From Bryobacterales bacterium (GTDB taxonomy: Bacteria > Acidobacteriota > Terriglobia > Bryobacterales > Bryobacteraceae), in NCBI GenBank assembly GCA_016880505.1, contig JAEHDI010000536.1:1-9483 (forward strand): a stretch of DNA of 9,483 nt, given 5' to 3'. This document shows positions 1-5,844 of the stretch, piece after piece. Numbering within the stretch: position 1 is the stretch's first letter; every line of letters starts with the position of its first letter. A program made the position numbers and the translations under genes. The notes under the pieces were generated by a model. That model was not told the origin of the DNA. It saw nothing but the letters and a program-made list of their open reading frames with translations, and searched no databases.

Positions 1-99
1 CGCAATTCTACGTTTGCTCATCATGAAAAACAATCCGTGGGGCTCCACGACGCACCCACTGAAAAGCCGGAAGAGCGACTCTGGACGGCGACAACGGCG

Positions 100-128
100 T
101 ATACAACGCAACCCCAATCTCGTATACT
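100..128 (+). promoter_or_regulatory. Sigma70-type promoter of the holin-like gene
   Basis: A -10 box TATACT (123-128) matches the TATAAT consensus at 5 of 6 positions. A -35-like box TATACA (100-105) matches TTGACA at 4 of 6, with a 17-base spacer. Transcription would start near 135, just before the AGAGGAGG ribosome binding site (137-144), so the leader would be very short. Both boxes lie in a direct repeat of CGTATAC (98-104 and 121-127), which might instead be a protein-binding site. The call rests on motif match and position only. Confidence 0.45.
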
Positions 129-151
129 CTCCCCCCAGAGGAGGCGCTAGC

Positions 152-403
152 ATGACGCTGAACGCGAAGGCTCTGGCGCTTTCGGTCGGTATCCTGTGGG
201 GAGCGGCCGTGTTCGTGATCACTATAACGAAGCTGCTGCTCGGCAGCCCTGGCGAACATGTCGGTCTCCTGGCGGGTGTTTATCCGGGTTATACGGTGAC
301 CTACCTGGGTAGCATCATCGGTTTCGTCTACGGCTTTGTGAGCGCGGCGGTGCTCGGTTGGCTGCTGGCGTGGCTCTACAACAAGATAGGGAAGCAGTCC
401 TGA
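152..403 (+). CDS. Small two-helix membrane protein, bacteriophage-holin-like
   Basis: This 83-residue protein is almost entirely hydrophobic. Two membrane segments are visible, about residues 8-29 and 50-75, joined by a short loop containing GSPGEHVGLL and YPGY, and the protein ends in a short positive tail (YNKIGKQS). Small proteins of this shape are often annotated as bacteriophage holins in soil bacteria, but no lysis genes lie nearby, so a chromosomal membrane protein of unknown role is more likely. The frame stays open upstream to position 14, but the ATG at 152 is preferred: it follows the strong ribosome binding site AGAGGAGG (137-144) and the segment before it is charged and does not resemble the family start. 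It has its own promoter and is separated from the next real gene by about 700 bases, so it is probably transcribed alone. The coding call is confident; the holin label is weak. Confidence 0.7.
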   Translation: MTLNAKALALSVGILWGAAVFVITITKLLLGSPGEHVGLLAGVYPGYTVTYLGSIIGFVYGFVSAAVLGWLLAWLYNKIGKQS

Positions 404-408
404 GACCG

Positions 409-425
409 GGCCGCAGTCAGCGGCC
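409..425 (+). terminator. GC-rich hairpin directly after the holin-like gene
   Basis: GGCCGC (409-414) and GCGGCC (420-425) form a perfect 6-bp stem with the loop AGTCA, five bases after the stop codon at 401-403. There is no T-tract afterwards, so this is not a classical intrinsic terminator. Its position at the end of a single-gene transcript makes a terminator or transcript-stabilising hairpin plausible. Confidence 0.35.
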
Positions 426-580
426 GTCCCGATCCTGGCCGCCAAAAGCGTTCCGCATCGGGAATGACACGCTCATGCCCTCCATTCTCTCCCAATCCTT
501 CTCCGTCAAGATCTGATCATGCTACTGGAAGAAATCCGTCCGTCGTTCTTTGCGGTTGCTCGGAAGACAGCAAATCTCAC

Positions 581-829
581 TGCTGTCCAAATCTGAATCT
601 TCAGCGCGTTGGCCGACGTGCCCACGAAGGTCTTCACCCGCAGGTTCTTCTTGAGCGCCTTGAAGAACAACTCCACTTGCCAGCCTTGCTTGTAGATCGC
701 TGCCACCTGGGACGGCGCCAACTCGACATGATTCGTCAGGAAAACGAATTCCCGCTCCTGTTCCGCATCCCAATAAGCCACCCGACGGAAGAACCGGTCG
801 TTGTCGACCGTGGCGTGTTGGCGGAACAC
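581..829 (-). pseudogene. IS4-type DDE transposase, C-terminal fragment
   Basis: Read on the - strand, this gives about 80 residues typical of the last third of IS4-type transposases. They run from DRFFRRVAYWD through FVFLTNHVEL and IYKQGWQVELFFKALK to FVGTSANALKIQIWTA. The Y-x-x-x-W-x-V-E-L-F-F-K signature carries the catalytic glutamate of the DDE triad, and the GTS-ENA-like block follows as in intact members. The N-terminal two thirds, with both catalytic aspartates, are missing. After IQIWTA the family pattern stops and the frame soon ends, so the extreme C-terminus is also gone. The open frame extends rightwards to 1054, but there it reads antisense through another transposase remnant and is not IS4 sequence. 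It cannot be active. Terminal inverted repeats were not found. Confidence 0.75.
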
Positions 830-830
830 C

Positions 831-985
831 AGCGGTCCTACGTCGAACGGGTGATCGGGACTATCCGCCGCGAATGCCTCGACCATGTAATCGTGTTCAA
901 CGGGGGCAGCCTGTGCCGCCAGCTTCAATCCTTCGCGGAATATTATCATCGATGCCGCACCCTGCGCAGATCGGGCAGCGGGCCG
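831..985 (+). pseudogene. Integrase-core (rve/IS3-like) transposase, C-terminal fragment
   Basis: On the + strand the frame reads YVERVIGTIRRECLDHVIVF, then SFAEYYHRCRT. This is the well-known tail of the retroviral-integrase-type transposase core. The E of YVER is the position of the catalytic glutamate, and in intact copies the following block is RTHLSL-x-KD-x-P. Here it has decayed to RTLRRSGSGPEF. Everything before about 831 is absent, including the two catalytic aspartates, and after about 985 the similarity fades. The fragment directly abuts the oppositely oriented IS4-type fragment, which suggests that one element inserted into the other or that a deletion joined two insertions. It is not functional. 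The family assignment is firm; the exact IS group is not determined. Confidence 0.7.
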
Positions 986-1122
986 GAGTTCGATTTTGGG
1001 GAACATCCCACTCGCCGGCTTCGTATGGCGAAATGTGAGCCTTCCATAGCGCACGGCGCCCGATTGACTTCAACCCGTTGATAGTCTTACCCTTACCCAA
1101 GGAACAATAAGGGAGATGCCCG

Positions 1123-1812
1123 ATGAGTAAGAAGTGGTACAACTACTTCGTCTCGGTTGATCCAGTGAATCCGGGCGCTGGGGCCGGCGGGGAACCAGCC
1201 CCGGATACTCCGCCCGGAAGCGCACGAACCGCGGCGCAGACCATCGCCGACATTGCCGCTGCCGTAAAGGCCACGCCCACGTTTACCCAGCCGGTCGCGG
1301 ACCCTACCGCGTTCGAGCAGATCTACCAGGCCGCCGAGGTGCGCACCCCGGCACACGGCTTCACGATTTTCAAGATCGCGGACATGTTGAAGAGCGAGCA
1401 CATTCGCAGCCTGCCCGTGGAGATCAAACGCAGTTCCGTGTTGCTGGCGCTCGACGCGGCCGGCGTGAAGCTGCAAGAAATCATTGAAGACGCGGTCCGC
1501 CGCGACCGCGCGCTCGATGCATTCGAACTGGTGCAGCAGCGCGCACTCGATCAACTGGAAGCCAAGAAGTCGGACGAGAACAAGAAGCTCCAGCAGGAAG
1601 CGGACCGCGTGCTCACGGAATTACGCGCGAGCATCCAGGCGAATAACGACGCCGTCGCGCGCGAACGCGAACGCATGCAGACCTGGCGGCTCCAGAAGCA
1701 GCAAGAAGAGCGCCGCATCGCTGACGCAGTGGCGCCATTCGCAACGGAAAACCCGATTACAACCGGGCCGGCCGCTGCTCCGGCCAAGCCCGAGGAGACT
1801 CCCGGCAGCTAG
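1123..1812 (+). CDS. Coiled-coil protein of unknown family, first gene of the PspA operon
   Basis: This 229-residue protein is not recognised as a named family. It starts MSKKWYNYFVSVDP, followed by a low-complexity stretch rich in Gly, Pro and Ala (about 15-35). Next comes a compact helical region (about 62-134) containing HGFTIFKIADML and SLPVEIKRSSVLLALDAAG, and then a long charged helix with heptad character (about 135-203, many E, K, Q, R). The C-terminal tail is rich in Pro and Ala. There is no signal peptide or membrane segment, so it should be cytoplasmic. The ATG at 1123 has the ribosome binding site GGGAG seven bases upstream. Its place 21 bases before pspA, and its long coiled coil, make it a candidate adaptor or regulator of the PspA polymer. 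That role is inferred from position and shape only. Confidence 0.85.
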   Translation: MSKKWYNYFVSVDPVNPGAGAGGEPAPDTPPGSARTAAQTIADIAAAVKATPTFTQPVADPTAFEQIYQAAEVRTPAHGFTIFKIADMLKSEHIRSLPVEIKRSSVLLALDAAGVKLQEIIEDAVRRDRALDAFELVQQRALDQLEAKKSDENKKLQQEADRVLTELRASIQANNDAVARERERMQTWRLQKQQEERRIADAVAPFATENPITTGPAAAPAKPEETPGS

Positions 1813-1833
1813 CCGGGAAGGAGGAACGATCTC

Positions 1834-2565
1834 ATGTTTAAGCGGCTTTCGCGTATTTTGCGTTCGTTCTTTGGATTCTTTATTTCTGTGGCGGAGGATC
1901 CCGAGCTGATCCTCGAGCAGAACATTCGCGACATGAACGACCAGGTGCCGCGCATGAACGAGAGCATCGCGATGGTAAAGGCCAACGCCACGCTGCTCGA
2001 AAAAGAGGAGAACAAGTATAAGGCCGATGTAAACGATCTGGCGACCAAGGTAAAGGCTGCCATACAGGCGGGCCGCGACGATCTGGCCGGGCACTTTGCC
2101 GTGCAGCTCGAACAGGTGCGGAGCGCATTGGCACGAACGCAGGGGCAGTTGGCAACCGCGCGGGCGGGCTTCGAGAAGGCACAGAACGTCAAGGCCGCCT
2201 TCCTGCGTGAGAAAGAGCGGAAGACGCGGGAAGCCATGAACGCGATTCGCGACTACCGCCGCTCGCAGTGGCAGAAGAAAGTGGCCGATGCCATGGAGCA
2301 GTTCGAAGTGGCGGGGGTCAGTCAGACCCACGACGAGATGGTCCGCAAGATCGAAGAAACCACGGCAGTCAACGAGGCCCGCATGGAAATGGCCTTGGGC
2401 AACGTGGACCAGCAGAAGTTCCAAATCGAAGAAGAGGCCGAGAAACTGCGCGCCAGCGAACTGGTCAAACAGTTCAAGGCCGAAATGGGGCTGATTTCGC
2501 CCGAAGCATCCCCCCCGGCGCCCGAGAAGACTATCGGCGGCCGGGAGACGGAGAAGACTGCGTAG
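1834..2565 (+). CDS. pspA: PspA/IM30 (Vipp1) family membrane-associated protein
   Basis: PspA/IM30 proteins bind stressed inner membranes from the cytoplasmic side and assemble into rods and rings; structurally they belong to the ESCRT-III superfamily. This 243-residue protein has the family layout. An N-terminal amphipathic helix (about 1-20, MFKRLSRILRSFFGFF) is followed by the AEDPE motif (20-24) and the start of the helical hairpin (LILEQNIRDMNDQVPRM). Long charged helices continue to about 217. A Pro-rich tail (ASPPAPEKT) follows, giving a length slightly above the E. coli protein. The start is set by AAGGAGG (1818-1824), nine bases before the ATG. No PspF, PspB or PspC is present, so the E. 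coli type of control does not apply here; an ABC transporter cassette and an AAA+ ATPase share the operon instead. Family identity is clear; the gene symbol is used in the family sense. Confidence 0.92.
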   Translation: MFKRLSRILRSFFGFFISVAEDPELILEQNIRDMNDQVPRMNESIAMVKANATLLEKEENKYKADVNDLATKVKAAIQAGRDDLAGHFAVQLEQVRSALARTQGQLATARAGFEKAQNVKAAFLREKERKTREAMNAIRDYRRSQWQKKVADAMEQFEVAGVSQTHDEMVRKIEETTAVNEARMEMALGNVDQQKFQIEEEAEKLRASELVKQFKAEMGLISPEASPPAPEKTIGGRETEKTA

Positions 2566-2580
2566 TTCGCGGAGGAAGCC

Positions 2581-4137
2581 ATGGCGGTACGAATTGAAAA
2601 AGGCGGCTGGATTTTCATCTTCCTGATTGGACTTGGGCTGGTCGCATACGGCCTGGACCGGTACGGCGTCGTCAACCTGTCTGGATTATTCGGCAAAAAG
2701 GCGGCCACCAGCGCGGTGGACACTTCGAAGCCCCTCGCCACCGCTGGCGACAGGGAAACGAACCAGGTGCGCGTGCGCGTCAACATTTGGGTCGGCTGCG
2801 CGGGAGGCCTCGTGGCCAACGGCGGGCTCGACACCGCGGCCGGTTCGATCTACGACAAGAAAGGTCTGAAGGTTTCTTTCAAGATCATCGACGACTGGAC
2901 CGAGGGCACGGCCGCGCTGGCCTCTAATAACGTGGACGTGATGCTTACCACCGCGGACGTGTGGGCCAAGGACTACGGCCAGCTTCTCGATAAGGGCTTC
3001 CGGGCGCGCGCCGTGTACATGGTGGATTGGTCGCGCGGCGCCGACGGCGTCATCGGCAAACAGGGCATCAACAGCATCGAAGACCTGGCGGGGAAGAGCG
3101 TTGCCTTCGCGCCCTACACGCCCTCCCACTTCCTGCTATGGAACGGACTGAAAAGCTCGGGCCTGAGCACGGAGCAGCGCAACGAGATCTTCACCAAGGC
3201 AGTCCACACCAAGGACGGCATCGAGCCGGCGACCTTGTTCGCGCAACAGAAAGTGGACGCCGCGGTGGCCTGGGATCCGGACATGACTGACGCGGTGGGC
3301 AAGCGGCCGGGTGCGAAGAAGATCTACGACACGCGGATCGCCAACCGGCTGATCGCCGACGTCCTGGTGGTCAGCGACCGTTTCTCGGCGAACTCACCGC
3401 AGACGCTGCGGAATTTTCTGGAAGGGTGGCTGGAGGGCGTCGAGTTCATCCGGCAGCAGCCCACGCGGGCGTACACGCTGATCGGCACCATCAAGGACTT
3501 CAATATTCCGGAGGACCTCGCCAAGAGCATGCTGGGAGGCGTGCGGCTGTCCGACTACGCCGACAACAAAGCCTTCTTCGGCTCGGGCGCTGGGTCCGAC
3601 TACAACAATGTCATGGGTATGGCGCAGGACATGTACCGCGAACTGCGGCTGGTCAAGGGTGCTCCCGATATCGAGGGCAGCGTGGACCGGCGCTACATCA
3701 CGGCCATGGAGGGCAAGTTCTCGTCGCAGTCGACCGAGACACCGATCGAGTACAAGGCTCCGCCCAAGGGCGCGACACCCATCGCCACGCAGCGTCGGTC
3801 CATCTACTTCGAGACCAACTCGGCCGCTCTGAGCCCGGATTCGCGGGCGGTAGTGGAGGAGATCGGCGGCTTTATGCGGGCGTACGAGAATACGGTGGTT
3901 GATATCGACGGCAACACCGATTCGACCGGCTCGCGCGAGTTGAACTTGACTCTCTCGAGGCAACGCGCCGACACGGTGAAGAACTACCTGATGACCAAGT
4001 ACGGCTACCCGGCGTCACGCATGCGTACGGCTGGAAACGGGCCGGACAAACCGATTGAAACCAACGACACGCCCGAAGGACGCGAGAAGAACCGGCGTAC
4101 GGACATCAAGGTGTATCCGAATCCGGCGAACCAGTGA
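2581..4137 (+). CDS. Membrane-anchored ABC solute-binding protein fused to an OmpA peptidoglycan-binding domain
   Basis: This 518-residue protein has three parts. Residues about 9-28 form a hydrophobic anchor (GGWIFIFLIGLGLVAYG) with no clear cleavage site or lipobox, so it should stay in the inner membrane. Residues about 65-380 form a type II periplasmic binding domain of the SsuA/TauA/NMT1 kind: VNIWVGCAGG opens it, and the ADVWAKDYGQLL, INSIEDLAGKSVAF and VDAAVAWDPDM blocks follow the family order. Residues about 405-513 form an OmpA-like domain, IYFETNSAALSPDSRA through the NTDSTGS loop, NLTLSRQRA and GREKNRRTDI. D447 and R462 occupy the positions that bind diaminopimelate in OmpA proteins. 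The protein would thus span the periplasm from membrane to peptidoglycan. GGAGG lies five bases before the ATG. The ligand cannot be told; alkanesulfonate, taurine or pyrimidine-like compounds are typical of the family. It feeds the next two genes. Confidence 0.9.
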   Translation: MAVRIEKGGWIFIFLIGLGLVAYGLDRYGVVNLSGLFGKKAATSAVDTSKPLATAGDRETNQVRVRVNIWVGCAGGLVANGGLDTAAGSIYDKKGLKVSFKIIDDWTEGTAALASNNVDVMLTTADVWAKDYGQLLDKGFRARAVYMVDWSRGADGVIGKQGINSIEDLAGKSVAFAPYTPSHFLLWNGLKSSGLSTEQRNEIFTKAVHTKDGIEPATLFAQQKVDAAVAWDPDMTDAVGKRPGAKKIYDTRIANRLIADVLVVSDRFSANSPQTLRNFLEGWLEGVEFIRQQPTRAYTLIGTIKDFNIPEDLAKSMLGGVRLSDYADNKAFFGSGAGSDYNNVMGMAQDMYRELRLVKGAPDIEGSVDRRYITAMEGKFSSQSTETPIEYKAPPKGATPIATQRRSIYFETNSAALSPDSRAVVEEIGGFMRAYENTVVDIDGNTDSTGSRELNLTLSRQRADTVKNYLMTKYGYPASRMRTAGNGPDKPIETNDTPEGREKNRRTDIKVYPNPANQ

Positions 4138-4970
4138 TGGTGCAGCCCACAAGCATCCGAAAACCGATCGCGCGGCCGTTGCACCTGGTTCTCGGGTTTG
4201 CGGCCTGGACGGCCGTCGTCGCTGTGTGGTTTCTGGCGACCAGGAGCAACCTGCTGCCGCCGTTGGCGTTGCCAGAGCCGGTGGGCGTGGTCAAGGCGAT
4301 CGCCCGCCTGTGGGCCGAGTACGACCTGCTGGGCAATGTCTTCCAGAGCTGGTGGCGCATTGCGCAGGCCTTCTGCTGGTCCGCCGCGGTCGCGATCCCG
4401 CTGGGGTTGTTGATGGGCAGCTTTCCGTGGGTGTTCCACCTTGTGAATCCGATCGCCGCACCGATGCGGTCGATGCCGATCACGGCGTTTCTTCCGGCGT
4501 TCATCGCGCTATTCGGCATGGACGAAGGCATGAAGGTGGGGTTCCTTTTTTTCGGAATGTTCTTCTACCTTCTGGCGCTGGTGGTGGAGCAGGTCAACCG
4601 TGTGGATCACGCGCTGCTCGAGACCGCGTATACGCTGGGCGCGAAGGTCCACCACGTGTTGTGGCTGCTGTTTCGGGCCTCGTTTCCCGCTATCTTTGGC
4701 TCATTCCGGATTCTCTACGATATCGGCTGGACGTACGTGATACTGGCTGAGATGGTGAACGCGCGCAAGGGCGTCGGCTACATGGTGGAGGCCGCGCGCA
4801 AGGTGCTGGATTTCGAGCGCGTCTACGCAGGCATCATCGCCATCGGAGTGGCCGCATTCCTGTTTCGGTGGCTGCTGACGGTATTGGAAGACCGTCTCTT
4901 CCCTTGGCAGCGCCCGGCGCGCGAGCAATCCGAGCCGGTCATTTCCTCCGCCCATGGAACCAAAAAATAG
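4137..4970 (+). CDS. ABC transporter permease, SsuC/TauC-like
   Basis: This is an inner-membrane permease of about 277 residues, the usual size for the BPD_transp_1 family. Hydrophobic segments are seen at about 17-35, 75-95, 115-127, 134-152, 180-206 and 230-250. The cytoplasmic EAA loop that contacts the ATPase is visible as ETAYTLGA followed by the LLFRASFPAIFGSFR block (about 162-192). The motif PITAFLPAFIALFG before it is typical of the nitrate/sulfonate/taurine group. The ATG at 4137 overlaps the stop of the binding-protein gene as TGATG and there is no separate ribosome binding site, which indicates translational coupling. A GTG at 4134 is an alternative start one codon earlier. It should form the channel with the following ATPase. 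Whether the cassette really imports a solute or acts as a sensor is unknown. Confidence 0.92.
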   Translation: MVQPTSIRKPIARPLHLVLGFAAWTAVVAVWFLATRSNLLPPLALPEPVGVVKAIARLWAEYDLLGNVFQSWWRIAQAFCWSAAVAIPLGLLMGSFPWVFHLVNPIAAPMRSMPITAFLPAFIALFGMDEGMKVGFLFFGMFFYLLALVVEQVNRVDHALLETAYTLGAKVHHVLWLLFRASFPAIFGSFRILYDIGWTYVILAEMVNARKGVGYMVEAARKVLDFERVYAGIIAIGVAAFLFRWLLTVLEDRLFPWQRPAREQSEPVISSAHGTKK

Positions 4971-5778
4971 AATCACGCTGCGGAACGTTTCGCGCGTCTT
5001 CACTAGCGCCTCGGGCGAGAAGGTGGAAGCCCTGCGGGGCGTCAACCTTGAAATCGCCGACGAGTTCGCGGCGGACGGGCGCGATGTTGGGGAATTCCGC
5101 GTGCTGCTCGGCCCCTCCGGCAGCGGCAAGTCCACGATCCTTCGTATGATCGCGGGGCTGGACTTTCCGACCGCCGGGGAAGTGATGGTGAACGGCCATC
5201 GGGTGGTGGGACCGGGGCCGGACCGCGGAATGGTCTTCCAGAAGTACACCTCGTTCGCATGGCTCAGCGTGGCGCGCAACGTGGAGTACGGGCTGCGCAT
5301 CAAGGGAATGCCGGAGGCCGACCGGCGCCAGATCGTGGAGCACCTGATCGAGGCCGTGGGGCTCTCGGGGTTCGAGAACGCGTACCCGCACACGCTCTCT
5401 GGCGGCATGCAGCAGCGGCTGGCGATCGCGCGCTCGCTGGCGGTACGGCCGCAGGTGCTGCTGATGGACGAGCCCTTCGGCGCACTCGACGCGCAGACGC
5501 GCAACGACATGCAGACCCTGCTGCTGCATATTTGGGACGAGACAGCGGCAACGGTGTTGTTCGTAACACACGACGTCGCGGAGGCGGTCTTCCTGGCTGA
5601 TCGTCTGTACATCGTCAGTGCGCGGCCGGGGACCATTGTCGAAGAAATCCCGGTGCCGTTCGCGCGCCCGCGCGAGCAGGGGCTTAAGGAACAGCGGGAA
5701 TTCCAGGACCTGGAGGCCCACGCCCTTGCCCGCCTGCGCCGGACGGCCGGCTCGGGACAGGTCCGGGTCAGCCTTTGA
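4954..5778 (+). CDS. ABC transporter ATP-binding protein, SsuB/TauB-like
   Basis: This nucleotide-binding subunit has 274 residues. All key motifs are intact: Walker A GPSGSGKST (53-61), Q-loop Q96 in VFQKYTSFAW, signature LSGGM (148-152), Walker B VLLMDEP (168-174), D-loop GALDA and the switch histidine in VTHD (H206). The FAW after the Q-loop and the PGTIVEEIPVPFARPR tail are typical of the sulfonate/nitrate/taurine group. One oddity is the stretch between EIADEF and FRVLLGP, which holds about eight more residues (AADGRDVG) than usual, lengthening the hairpin just before Walker A. The ATG at 4954 overlaps the permease gene by 17 bases and has no clear ribosome binding site, so translation is probably coupled. 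It powers the upstream permease. Confidence 0.93.
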   Translation: MEPKNRITLRNVSRVFTSASGEKVEALRGVNLEIADEFAADGRDVGEFRVLLGPSGSGKSTILRMIAGLDFPTAGEVMVNGHRVVGPGPDRGMVFQKYTSFAWLSVARNVEYGLRIKGMPEADRRQIVEHLIEAVGLSGFENAYPHTLSGGMQQRLAIARSLAVRPQVLLMDEPFGALDAQTRNDMQTLLLHIWDETAATVLFVTHDVAEAVFLADRLYIVSARPGTIVEEIPVPFARPREQGLKEQREFQDLEAHALARLRRTAGSGQVRVSL

Positions 5779-5795
5779 TGTGGCGGGCGGGCGTA

Positions 5796-5823
5796 GCGGC
5801 ATGCCGCGGCCGCCTTATACAAT
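5796..5823 (+). promoter_or_regulatory. Palindrome and possible -10 box between the ATPase and hairpin-protein genes
   Basis: The 66-base gap holds the perfect 12-base palindrome GCGGCATGCCGC (5796-5807), followed by TACAAT (5818-5823), which matches the -10 consensus at 5 of 6. No acceptable -35 box lies 16-18 bases upstream. It could be an operator with a weak internal promoter, or chance in GC-rich DNA. This is the largest gap in the operon. Confidence 0.25.
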
Positions 5824-5844
5824 CGGAAGGCAGGCCAGCGTCCG

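Larger units (their letters stand above)
404..1122. other. Gene-poor stretch carrying two transposase remnants
   Basis: No intact gene is supported across these roughly 720 bases. From about 404 to 580 nothing recognisable is seen beyond the hairpin after the holin-like gene. About 581-829 holds an IS4-type transposase fragment on the - strand, and about 831-985 an integrase-core transposase fragment on the + strand. From about 986 to 1100 neither strand shows recognisable protein similarity. The promoter of the downstream operon should lie in the right part of this stretch. A TTGACT hexamer at 1064-1069 was seen, but no good -10 box at proper spacing. The last bases hold the ribosome binding site GGGAG (1111-1115) of the next gene. 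Confidence 0.7.

Noticed and set aside
36..49. Hairpin CGTGG-GGCT-CCACG, with a T-tract after it when read on the - strand
   Set aside because: The stem is only 5 bp, and no - strand gene ends here that would need a terminator within the visible sequence.
506..1054. A 182-codon - strand open frame as one intact transposase
   Set aside because: Residues before about 76 read antisense through the other transposase remnant; only about 80 residues fit IS4, and the catalytic aspartates are absent.
464..1081. A 205-codon + strand open frame read as one gene
   Set aside because: Only the part after about 831 resembles a protein (integrase-core transposase tail). The part before it is antisense to the IS4-type fragment, so the frame is a chimera of remnants.
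1064..1092. TTGACT as a possible -35 box for the seven-gene operon
   Set aside because: At 16-18 bases downstream only CTTACC/TTACCC-like sequence is found, which does not match a -10 box; the operon promoter could not be placed.
1621..2424. A 267-codon - strand open frame opposite the PspA gene
   Set aside because: It is antisense to a clear PspA/IM30 protein with a good ribosome binding site, and shows no recognisable motifs of its own.
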